This document shows positions 1-6,246 of a DNA stretch of 9,838 bases, piece by piece. The notes below the pieces were generated by a model. The model was not told where the DNA came from, made no database searches, and saw nothing but the letters and a program-made list of their open reading frames with translations. Within the stretch, counting starts at the first letter, position 1, and the number at the start of each line of letters is the position of its first letter. The stretch covers positions 1-9,838 of the forward strand of contig JASLBT010000282.1 in assembly GCA_030146445.1 (NCBI GenBank), read 5' to 3'. Source of the stretch: Segetibacter sp. Lineage in GTDB: Bacteria; Bacteroidota; Bacteroidia; Chitinophagales; Chitinophagaceae. The translations under genes were made by a program, and so were the position numbers.

Positions 1-1
1 T

Positions 2-655
2 GGAACCAGTCATAAATACGTGGCAGGGCAGGCGATCGCATACCTTCAAAAAGCAAATGCGAAAATCATTACGATTCATCTTGGTAATGGTTGCAGTATG
101 GCAGCGGTGAATGCAGGGAAATCTGTTGATACAAGCATGGGCTTTGGACCACTCGGCGGCCTTGTAATGGGAACCCGGTCGGGCGACATTGATCCGGCCG
201 TAATCTTCCACCTTATCAATCAAATGGGCTTCGATAGTGAACAGGTGAATAACCTGCTCAACAAACGAAGCGGTATGTTCGGACTAACCGGTTTCAGCGA
301 TATGCGCGACATTATTAAAGCGATAGAAGAAGGCGACGACAATGCCAGGCTTGCTTATGCCATTTATGCCTATCGGGTAAAGAAATATATCGGTTCGTAC
401 GTAGCCGTGATGAACGGGCTTGACGCGCTTGTTTTCACAGCGGGTGTAGGAGAAAATGACCCTGGGATCCGGGCATTGATCTGTGCTGAACTGGATTACC
501 TTGGCATTGAAATCAGCGAAGCCAACAACCAGCAAAAACTACGGGAAATGCGGGAGATTAATCCTGCAGGTGCGAAAGTGAAAGTACTGGTGATACCTAC
601 GAACGAGGAAGTGGAAATTGCGAGGCAATGTTATGAACTACTCAACGGGGCATAG
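2..655 (+). CDS. ackA: Acetate kinase, C-terminal part (5' end outside window)
   Basis: Acetate kinase makes acetyl phosphate from acetate and ATP, or ATP in the reverse direction; it is cytosolic and normally works with phosphotransacetylase. The reading frame is open from the window edge: the first residues read GTSHKYV, the conserved acetate-kinase motif, so the GTG at 20 is internal and not a start. About 217 residues of the usual 400 or so are present. Visible family signatures are IHLGNGCSMAAVNAG (phosphate-binding signature), DTSMGFGPLGGLVMGTRSGD (nucleotide/acetate site region) and VFTAGVGEN near the C-terminus. The usual 'TPLEG' within the second motif reads GPLGG here, a variation I take to be lineage-specific. 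The C-terminus looks complete and ends at TAG 653-655. A strong hairpin follows at 676-712. Family assignment is close to certain. Confidence 0.97.
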   Translation, partial: GTSHKYVAGQAIAYLQKANAKIITIHLGNGCSMAAVNAGKSVDTSMGFGPLGGLVMGTRSGDIDPAVIFHLINQMGFDSEQVNNLLNKRSGMFGLTGFSDMRDIIKAIEEGDDNARLAYAIYAYRVKKYIGSYVAVMNGLDALVFTAGVGENDPGIRALICAELDYLGIEISEANNQQKLREMREINPAGAKVKVLVIPTNEEVEIARQCYELLNGA

Positions 656-675
656 TGAACATGCGAAAGTTACCG

Positions 676-712
676 GTTGATGAAAAGTAAGCAGCGGCTT
701 ACCTTCATCAAC
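676..712. terminator. Bidirectional hairpin between convergent genes
   Basis: The outer stem GTTGATGAA (676-684) pairs with TTCATCAAC (704-712). The inner stem GTAAGC (687-692) pairs with GCTTAC (697-702) around the tetraloop AGCG. The two stems are separated by AA on one side and C on the other, giving 15 base pairs in all. It lies 20 bases after the acetate kinase stop and 23 bases beyond the stop of the convergent GlcG-like gene, where a two-way terminator is expected. No long T tract follows on either strand, so termination efficiency is inferred, not seen. Confidence 0.6.
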
Positions 713-735
713 GACGCCTGCTAACAATATGTTTC

Positions 736-1134
736 TTATCCCACAACTGCGGCACCTGCTTCCGCGACGATGTGGTCGTTTTCAACCGTACTGCCCGAAA
801 CACCAATTGCTCCAATGATCTCCTCGCCTTGCTTAATCAATACACCACCGGGAAAACTGATAAGTCCCTGGTTCGAATGTTCGATGTTGTACAGTGGTCC
901 ACCGGGCTGAGAAAGCTTGCCAATCTCACCGGTGTTCATATTGAAGTAGCGTGCAGTTTTGGCCTTTTTTATTGCGATATCAATTGATCCGAGCCAGGCA
1001 TCATCCATGCGGGTAAATGCAACGAGGTTGGTGCCTGCATCTACCACCGCAATGTTCATTTGTAACTTGAGTTTTTTCGATTTGTCGAGTGCCGCTTTAA
1101 CAACAGCTTGTGCCTGTGCCAGGGTGATGTTCAT
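736..1134 (-). CDS. GlcG/HbpS family (DUF336) small protein
   Basis: The 132-residue product has the full length and character of the GlcG/HbpS (formerly DUF336) family, small alpha/beta proteins of which some bind haem and others are encoded beside glycolate-use or propanediol-use genes. Visible features are an N-terminal helix (MNITLAQAQAVVKAAL), the strand NIAVVDAGTNLVAF (about 27-40), the FPGG turn at 94-97, and the C-terminal GAIGVSGSTVEND (108-120) followed by the helix HIVAEAGAA. The glycine-rich FPGG and GAIGVSG segments are the most conserved parts of the family. No signal peptide is visible, so it is probably cytosolic; several HbpS relatives are exported, this one seems not to be. 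It stands alone, converging on acetate kinase and divergent from the SDR pair. The start at ATG 1134 matches the usual family N-terminus. A candidate promoter lies just upstream at 1163-1194. Ligand and role here are unknown. Confidence 0.88.
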   Translation of the reverse strand: MNITLAQAQAVVKAALDKSKKLKLQMNIAVVDAGTNLVAFTRMDDAWLGSIDIAIKKAKTARYFNMNTGEIGKLSQPGGPLYNIEHSNQGLISFPGGVLIKQGEEIIGAIGVSGSTVENDHIVAEAGAAVVG

Positions 1135-1162
1135 AATGCGTACGTTTTAGTGATTTTAAAGA

Positions 1163-1194
1163 TAAATATAACAAAGTCAGTTGCCAGATAACAA
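1163..1194 (-). promoter_or_regulatory. Candidate Bacteroidota-type promoter for the GlcG-like gene
   Basis: Read on the minus strand, TTG (1194-1192) is followed after 21 bases by TATATTTA (1170-1163). This matches the Bacteroidota consensus TTTG / TAnnTTTG at seven of eight positions in the -7 element, with acceptable spacing. It would leave a leader of roughly 25-30 bases before ATG 1134. Based on pattern only. Confidence 0.4.
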
Positions 1195-1210
1195 GCGTTT
1201 TGAAATAATG

Positions 1211-1241
1211 TTTGCTGCGAATTCTTGTTGATTATTTTTTG
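1211..1241 (+). promoter_or_regulatory. Weak candidate promoter for the SDR pair
   Basis: TTTG at 1211-1214, an 18-base spacer, then TATTTTTTG at 1233-1241 resembles the Bacteroidota TTTG / TAnnTTTG arrangement with one extra base in the -7 box. If used, transcription would start near 1248. That would exclude a translation start at 1212 and favour the TTG at 1335. The region is A/T-rich, so a chance match is quite possible. Confidence 0.25.
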
Positions 1242-1334
1242 GCAACCATTGACAACGGCAGGTCTTTTGAGCCTGTCGCAAACGGGGGCCCGGCGAACAA
1301 AACCTGCTTCAACGCTGTTTATACCAAAAAAAGC

Positions 1335-2030
1335 TTGAAAAATTACCTGGTTATCGGAGGTTCGTCGGGGATCGGTAAAGCCCTCGTGCAGGAGCTTGAT
1401 GTTCCGGGCAATAGCGTGTTTGCCACTTTTAACACGCAGGAAAACCTAAGCCATGGAGCGGTATCTTATCACCAAATGAATGTGCTGGATGATAACCCTG
1501 CTTTAGATTTTTTACCTGAACAATTAGATGGCTTTGTTTATTGCCCTGGTACAATTAATCTTAAACCATTTGCTCGTATAAAGCCGGCGGATTTTGTTGC
1601 CGACTACGAACTGCAGGTAATTGGTGCTGTTAAGATCCTGCAGTTGCTGTTGCCCAGGTTGAAGAAAAGCGGCAATGCTTCAGTGCTGTTTTTCTCAACT
1701 GTTGCAGTGCAGTCGGGTTTCAGTTTTCATTCGCTCGTATCGGCTTCGAAGGGTGCCATCGAGGGGCTTACGCGTGCGCTTGCCGCCGAACTTGCCCCCA
1801 CGATAAGGGTAAATTGCATTGCACCTTCGATAACCGATACGCCACTTGCCGCAGCACTGCTTAATACCGATGAAAAGCGGAACGCAAGTATTCAACGCCA
1901 TCCCCTGAAATGTATTGGCAGTCCCCACGATATTGCAAAGGCAGCAAGGTTCCTGCTTACTGAAGCAACCCTGATGACGGGCCAGGTCCTGCACGTCGAT
2001 GGAGGATTGTCAAACGTAAAACTCACCTGA
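1335..2030 (+). CDS. SDR-family protein lacking the catalytic Tyr
   Basis: The product has a Rossmann-fold short-chain dehydrogenase/reductase sequence of 231 residues from the chosen start, a normal size for classical SDRs. The cofactor loop GGSSGIG is at 8-14, CPGT (70-73) takes the place of the usual NNAG, the conserved Ser is at 121 (FFST), and the C-terminal VDGG is at 221-224. In the active-site YxxxK motif the sequence reads VSASK (135-139): Lys is kept but Tyr is replaced by Val, encoded by GTA. I chose the TTG at 1335 because the first beta-strand (KNYLVIGG) starts directly after it and A-rich sequence precedes it. An in-frame TTG at 1212 would add 41 residues unlike an SDR N-terminus. 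The stop overlaps the next gene's ATG by one base, so the two are translationally coupled. It may be an oxidoreductase using another residue, for instance His132, or a non-catalytic NAD(P)-binding protein. Family certain; activity and substrate unknown. Confidence 0.88.
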   Translation: MKNYLVIGGSSGIGKALVQELDVPGNSVFATFNTQENLSHGAVSYHQMNVLDDNPALDFLPEQLDGFVYCPGTINLKPFARIKPADFVADYELQVIGAVKILQLLLPRLKKSGNASVLFFSTVAVQSGFSFHSLVSASKGAIEGLTRALAAELAPTIRVNCIAPSITDTPLAAALLNTDEKRNASIQRHPLKCIGSPHDIAKAARFLLTEATLMTGQVLHVDGGLSNVKLT

Positions 2031-3475
2031 TGAAAATATTGCTGACCGGTGCCACGGGCTACATCGCACAGCGGCTTTTGCCTGTTCTGCTTGAAAACGG
2101 ACATGAAGTAATCTGTTGTGTTCGCGATGCCAACAGGTTTGATACGGCAAAATATGCGAGCTACAACCTCAAAGTTGTACAGGTAAACTTTCTTGATAAA
2201 GCGACGCTTAACGTGATCCCTGGTGATATTGACGCCGCCTATTACCTCATTCATTCAATGTCGACAAAGGGGGAAGACTTCAAGAGCCTTGAAGAAACGA
2301 CGGCTATCCACTTCCGGGAGAGAATTGAGCAAACAAATGCAAAGCAGGTCGTTTACCTGAGTGGGATCATCAACGAGCAAAAGCTATCAAAACACCTGGA
2401 GTCGCGGAAGAAAGTTGAAGAGTTGCTTTCACAGGGTAAGTATGCGTTTACAACACTAAGGGCAGGCATCATCGTGGGATCCGGAAGCGCCTCGTTTGAG
2501 ATTATTCGCGACCTGGTAGAAAAGTTGCCGGTTATGATTACGCCTCGTTGGGTGGAAACGCTCTGTCAGCCGATTGCGATCAGGAATGTGATCGAGTTCC
2601 TGTATGGTGTGTTACTGCGCCCGGAAACCTACGGCCAAAGCTTCGACATCGGTGGACCGGATATCATGAGTTACAAACAGATGTTGTTGCAGTTCGCAGC
2701 TGTTCGCAAGTTGAAGCGACGAATATTTGTGGTGCCGGTTATGACACCGCGGCTGTCTTCGTATTGGTTGTATTTTGTTACGTCCACATCGTACACGCTT
2801 GCCGTTAATCTGGTGGATAGTATGAAGGTAGAGGTCGTTTGTGAAGAAAATAGCCTAAAAGATCTGCTCGGCATAACCCTGATCAATTATAAACGATCCA
2901 TTGCCCTGGCATTTGATAAAATTGAGCAGAACCAGGTATTGTCCAGCTGGAAAGATGCTCTTACCAGCAACACGCTGTACTATGGCATTTCGAAGCATAT
3001 CGAGATACCGGTAAACGGTTGCTTCACGGACAAACGGCAGCTGAAGATCTCTGACAGCAGCAAGGTACTTAAACGTATCTGGGCGATAGGTGGAAGTAAT
3101 GGATGGTATTATGGAAACTGGTTATGGGGTATTCGTGGTCATCTCGACAAATTGGCGGGTGGGGTAGGCTTACGTCGTGGAAGAAAACATCCGACAGAGA
3201 TTTCGGCAGGGGACACCCTTGATTTCTGGCGCGTCCTTTTGGCGAGTAAATCAGAGAAACGGTTATTGCTTTACGCCGAGATGCGCCTGCCGGGTGAGGC
3301 ATGGCTGGAGTTCAGGATAAATGCCGAAAATGTACTTGAACAAACCGCAACTTTTCGTCCATTGGGAATACCCGGGCGGCTGTATTGGTATGCGGTACTG
3401 CCTTTTCATGGTTTTATCTTTCGTGGCATGATAAGGAACATAGCAGCAGAAAGTAGGTTAGCAACCGTTACATAG
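2030..3475 (+). CDS. Atypical SDR with C-terminal DUF2867 domain
   Basis: The 481-residue product has two parts. Residues 1 to about 310 form an atypical (NmrA/YbjT-like) SDR domain with the NAD(P) loop GATGYIA at 7-13, the strand VVYLSGI at 107-113, the TTLRAGIIVGSGS segment at 141-153 and FDIGGPDIMSY at 205-215. Residues from about 330 onward match the DUF2867 pattern, rich in Trp, Tyr and Gly: GGSNGWYYGNWLW (354-366), DKLAGGVGLRRGR (373-385), DFWRV (398-402) and a C-terminal YWYAVLPFHGFIF stretch. The N-terminal half lacks a clear YxxxK triad, as is common in NmrA-like proteins, which may bind cofactor without reducing a substrate. No signal peptide is present. The two C-terminal aromatic stretches suggest contact with a hydrophobic ligand or membrane; this is inference. 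The start ATG overlaps the TGA of the preceding SDR gene by one base (ATGA), so the pair is almost surely one operon. The gene ends 11 bases from the stop of the convergent secreted protein. Confidence 0.92.
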   Translation: MKILLTGATGYIAQRLLPVLLENGHEVICCVRDANRFDTAKYASYNLKVVQVNFLDKATLNVIPGDIDAAYYLIHSMSTKGEDFKSLEETTAIHFRERIEQTNAKQVVYLSGIINEQKLSKHLESRKKVEELLSQGKYAFTTLRAGIIVGSGSASFEIIRDLVEKLPVMITPRWVETLCQPIAIRNVIEFLYGVLLRPETYGQSFDIGGPDIMSYKQMLLQFAAVRKLKRRIFVVPVMTPRLSSYWLYFVTSTSYTLAVNLVDSMKVEVVCEENSLKDLLGITLINYKRSIALAFDKIEQNQVLSSWKDALTSNTLYYGISKHIEIPVNGCFTDKRQLKISDSSKVLKRIWAIGGSNGWYYGNWLWGIRGHLDKLAGGVGLRRGRKHPTEISAGDTLDFWRVLLASKSEKRLLLYAEMRLPGEAWLEFRINAENVLEQTATFRPLGIPGRLYWYAVLPFHGFIFRGMIRNIAAESRLATVT

Positions 3476-3486
3476 GATTACTGTCT

Positions 3487-4416
3487 TTAACGCCTGGCCG
3501 GTCTTACATTAAGGCCGTAATACACATCTGCAGGGTTGTGATGTCCTGCGTAAACACGTTCGAGTATGTGGTACAACGTTGGATCGTATGCCTTGAGGTC
3601 ATCAGGTGTTTGAACCCGGGTTTGCCCGTCATAAAACTCGTAGTTCGACCAAAACCACCATTGAGTTCCCTCGGCCCAATATTCAGCTACTGTATTTATT
3701 GCATATTGACCCTTGTACAAACCTTTTGACTTAGCTGCCTGGTAGGCAGGTTCAATTTCGGCAAATAGTGCGGAATCCGCTGACCGGAGCGCCCCCATCA
3801 TATTATGACTGAATTCATGCACAAGGATGTTTTCGCCATAGTACCTTGTGCCTGGATAGCCAAGCAGGTTTTCTTCGGCACATGATGTTACGGTGCCGCC
3901 CATACCGCGGGCACGACGGTTCCAGTATTCACGGTCGCTCATACTTGCGATACCGCCCGGTTTATCGTAATTTTCTCTTTCCCCCGGGGTTAGTCGGCGG
4001 TCGTCGCGGGTCGGCTTTTTCCAATCCCGTCGTTCCGGCAAGTCGGTCTCCATTTCCGACTGGGCCATTACCAGCACGCGTGCTTTTCTATTGATCAGTG
4101 CATTCCTGATATCAGCCCTTTTTACCAACATGTAGTTAACAATATCCCGTGCAATCAGCAAAGCAACGTCTGGCACCTTAGCCGACGACACGATCGGGAT
4201 TCCATAAGCGTCGGCATATTTTTGGTAAAAAGTATCAAGGGATAATGCCGCTGGTACTTTCGTAACCATGGCACCGGCGTAGTCACTGATAAGCGGCTTA
4301 GATGTGGCAGTAACGGAACTCGCCGAGGAATTGTTCTGACTCAAACCAATCGCAGGCAAAGCGAACAATAACGCGGCTACCGTGAAAATAGAAAGCGGCT
4401 TATTTTTATTTTTCAT
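3487..4416 (-). CDS. Secreted HExxH metallopeptidase-like protein
   Basis: The product is 309 residues long with a clear signal peptide: lysine-rich start, hydrophobic FTVAALLFALPAIGL, likely cleavage near residue 26. The mature N-terminus is low-complexity Ser/Thr. The key motif is HEFSH at 200-204, preceded by YGENILV, as in zinc peptidases. About 41 residues later comes VAEYWAEGTQWWF (243-255), where Glu245 is well placed as the third zinc ligand of a gluzincin-type site. Glu201 would be the catalytic base. The arrangement recalls the ATLF-like peptidase fold (M34 and relatives), although I cannot name a family with confidence. Residues 118-170 are unusually charged, rich in Arg, Asp and Glu. 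The stop is 11 bases from that of the convergent DUF2867 gene, with no terminator visible between them. Start ATG 4416 is supported by the signal peptide directly following it. It is probably periplasmic or extracellular; the substrate is unknown. Confidence 0.82.
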   Translation of the reverse strand: MKNKNKPLSIFTVAALLFALPAIGLSQNNSSASSVTATSKPLISDYAGAMVTKVPAALSLDTFYQKYADAYGIPIVSSAKVPDVALLIARDIVNYMLVKRADIRNALINRKARVLVMAQSEMETDLPERRDWKKPTRDDRRLTPGERENYDKPGGIASMSDREYWNRRARGMGGTVTSCAEENLLGYPGTRYYGENILVHEFSHNMMGALRSADSALFAEIEPAYQAAKSKGLYKGQYAINTVAEYWAEGTQWWFWSNYEFYDGQTRVQTPDDLKAYDPTLYHILERVYAGHHNPADVYYGLNVRPARR

Positions 4417-4780
4417 ATTATCGCGGAACGTATTGTTTGTGACTACCGGCCATCTTGCATGGTACGATAAAGTTACTTTTCCCGGCGCAGCATTCTTCGC
4501 CGTTAATAACCTGTTTTGATCGGTTTTTAGCTAAGCTGAGCTGCTTTGGTCCTGGTTTGATTGCAATCGGGGTTCCGGCGCCCATGATAGGACAAGGCAA
4601 TTCGCTGTTTAAGCAGCTTACACAAACCTTGTTTGTTGGTGCGGTACTCTTGAAAGTATAGTGGCACAACATTTATTGATATCAAGCGACTGGCACACGC
4701 GTATCGTTTGCCGGTATAATACTTCCGGGCGTAGGATTGTTCCTGTGCCCGGATTCAACCTCTAAAAGTTCTTTTGACAC
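4417..4780. other. Intergenic region between divergent genes
   Basis: This 364-base stretch separates the divergent peptidase-like and glycoside-hydrolase-like genes and should hold both promoters. No exact TAnnTTTG box was found; the nearest, TAACTTTA upstream of the peptidase gene on the minus strand, has no good -33 partner. Two overlapping open frames occur, 84 codons on minus (4418-4672) and 68 on plus (4455-4661). Neither resembles a known family, so neither is called. The minus frame is Cys-rich and ends one base before the peptidase ATG. Confidence 0.5.
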
Positions 4781-5998
4781 ATGCTTCAAAATCCATTTAA
4801 TAGTTTCTGGATGGCCGGTTATGAATGTACCGATAAGCTAAATGCTTTTGGTAACCGGGTCGATTTTCTTGATCTAACCGGGCATCTGCAGCTGATTGAT
4901 CAGGATTATCGTTCCCTTGGTCAGTTTAACATTGAAACAGTAAGAGAAGGCATTCGCTGGAGTAAAGTTGAGACGAGCGCGTACCGCTACGATTGGTCAA
5001 CAGTTAAGAGGATGATCGAATATGGAAAAATGCACCAAATCCAGCAGGTTTGGGACATTTGTCATTTTGGTTTTCCCGACGATCTTACCCCCCTTCATCC
5101 TATGTTTGCGCGGCGCTTTGCAGCAATCTGCCGCGCCTTTGTAAAATTCTACCGCGACTTGCAGCCTACCGGTCCCCTGATTATTACACCCATAAATGAA
5201 GTGAGCTTTTTGTCCTGGCTTGGGGGAGAGGCGCGCGGTACTTCACCATATTGTATAAACCTCGGCTGGGAGGTGAAGTATAGCCTTATGAAAGCGTACA
5301 TTGAAGGCGTTGCCGCAATCAAAGAGGTGGATCCAACAGCACTGATACTTACGACTGAACCGTTGGTAAATGTGGTTCCGCCGCTCAATCCAACTGAGGA
5401 AGAAATAGCATTAGCGGCCAGTTTTCACGAGTTTCAATATCAATCTGTCGACATGTTGCTGGGGCGTATGTGTCCCGAGTTGGGTGGAATGCCGGAGTAT
5501 ATCGATATGCTGGGATTTAATTTTTACTACGACAACCAGTATACACCGCATGGTACAGAATTACTTCCGTGGTGGAATGAAAGCGACGATCCAAGATGGG
5601 TTCCGCTTCACGAGCTGATGCGAGCTGCATACGAACGTTACAGTTTGCCAATTGTACTTTCAGAAACCAGTCATCCCGGCGAACATCGCCCGAATTGGAT
5701 TGAATTTATTGCGAAGCAGTGTGCGGTTGCGCTAAAGCAAAAGCTGCCGTTGTACGGAATATGTCTTTATCCCATCATAGACAGGCCAGACTGGGATCAT
5801 CTCTCGCCGTGGCACAAGGCCGGTTTATGGGATCTCGAGCCCCTGGAGAACCATCCGCCGAAACGTGTGTTGTGCCAACCTTATGCCGAGGCGCTGCGAT
5901 CGGCCCAGGCTATGGTACATGAGTTGCTCAAAAGTGGAAAAGCTAACGAGTTTAGCAAATCGTCACCGCTTGCGGGGAAGCTGCCGGCTATGGCTTAG
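4781..5998 (+). CDS. Clan GH-A glycoside-hydrolase-like TIM-barrel protein
   Basis: The 405-residue product reads as a (beta/alpha)8 retaining glycosidase of the GH-A type, nearest in style to beta-glucosidase-like (GH1-like) proteins. Supporting motifs, in barrel order, are FWMAGYECT near the N-terminus, TVREGIRWSKVE (53-64, strand 2), VWDICHFGFPDDL (90-102, strand 3), IITPINEVS (134-142) with Glu140 as the expected acid/base, MLGFNFYYDNQY (243-254, strand 6), and PIVLSETSHPGEH (290-302) with Glu295 as the expected nucleophile. The spacing of about 155 residues between the two Glu residues fits the clan. A late ICLYPIIDRPDW stretch resembles strand 8. No signal peptide is seen, so it is predicted cytosolic, acting on imported or internal sugars or glycosides; the specificity cannot be read. 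The last 20 or so residues are a low-complexity tail. It stands alone, with no transporter or SusCD-type genes beside it. Start ATG 4781 is the first in frame and opens directly into the domain. Confidence 0.85.
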   Translation: MLQNPFNSFWMAGYECTDKLNAFGNRVDFLDLTGHLQLIDQDYRSLGQFNIETVREGIRWSKVETSAYRYDWSTVKRMIEYGKMHQIQQVWDICHFGFPDDLTPLHPMFARRFAAICRAFVKFYRDLQPTGPLIITPINEVSFLSWLGGEARGTSPYCINLGWEVKYSLMKAYIEGVAAIKEVDPTALILTTEPLVNVVPPLNPTEEEIALAASFHEFQYQSVDMLLGRMCPELGGMPEYIDMLGFNFYYDNQYTPHGTELLPWWNESDDPRWVPLHELMRAAYERYSLPIVLSETSHPGEHRPNWIEFIAKQCAVALKQKLPLYGICLYPIIDRPDWDHLSPWHKAGLWDLEPLENHPPKRVLCQPYAEALRSAQAMVHELLKSGKANEFSKSSPLAGKLPAMA

Positions 5999-6246
5999 TA
6001 TAAAAACAACCAGCCGCTTTTAACGGTAAGAAAACAAGGTGCACCTGGTTTGAAATTGGGGTACAAAACTAGCGTGTGCGATAAAGCGATCTTTTTGGTG
6101 ACAAAACCAAATCTGCTGCCAACGCTGATTGGCAACGAGCAGTAAACCAGTTTGAAAAGGTGTACCCGTGCTTTAAAGTTGGCTTTTACACCTGTGTTGA
6201 TCCGGCAGCTGTGTTTACGGCATTTAGCGGATTCTTCCGGTGACGA
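5999..6246. other. Short convergent intergenic region with open but startless stretches
   Basis: This 248-base gap separates the stops of two convergent genes. Reading past the TAG of the upstream gene, the same frame stays open for 48 more codons to TAA 6143-6145. A second plus frame is open for 52 codons (6085-6240) up to TGA 6241-6243 and has protein-like composition (aromatic residues, segments such as ADWQRAVNQFEKVYP and KVGFYTCVDPAAVF), but it has no ATG, GTG or TTG near its beginning. This could be a remnant of a lost gene or chance. A small hairpin (TGCCAA/TTGGCA, 6117-6134) lacks a T tract and is not called as a terminator. Confidence 0.35.

Noticed and set aside
772..1150. Plus-strand open frames opposite the GlcG-like gene (772-987, 959-1150)
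   Set aside because: They are antisense to a well-supported gene and their translations have no protein-like features.
1212..1334. N-terminal extension of the SDR from TTG 1212
   Set aside because: The 41 extra residues precede the first Rossmann strand, look unlike an SDR N-terminus, and coincide with the A/T-rich promoter-like sequence; TTG 1335 fits better.
4715..4720. TATAAT box upstream of the glycoside-hydrolase gene
   Set aside because: It is an exact sigma-70 -10 hexamer, but there is no -35 partner at normal spacing and the Bacteroidota housekeeping sigma factor uses a different consensus.
6117..6134. Hairpin TGCCAA/TTGGCA as terminator
   Set aside because: Only six pairs, moderate GC, no T tract on either strand.
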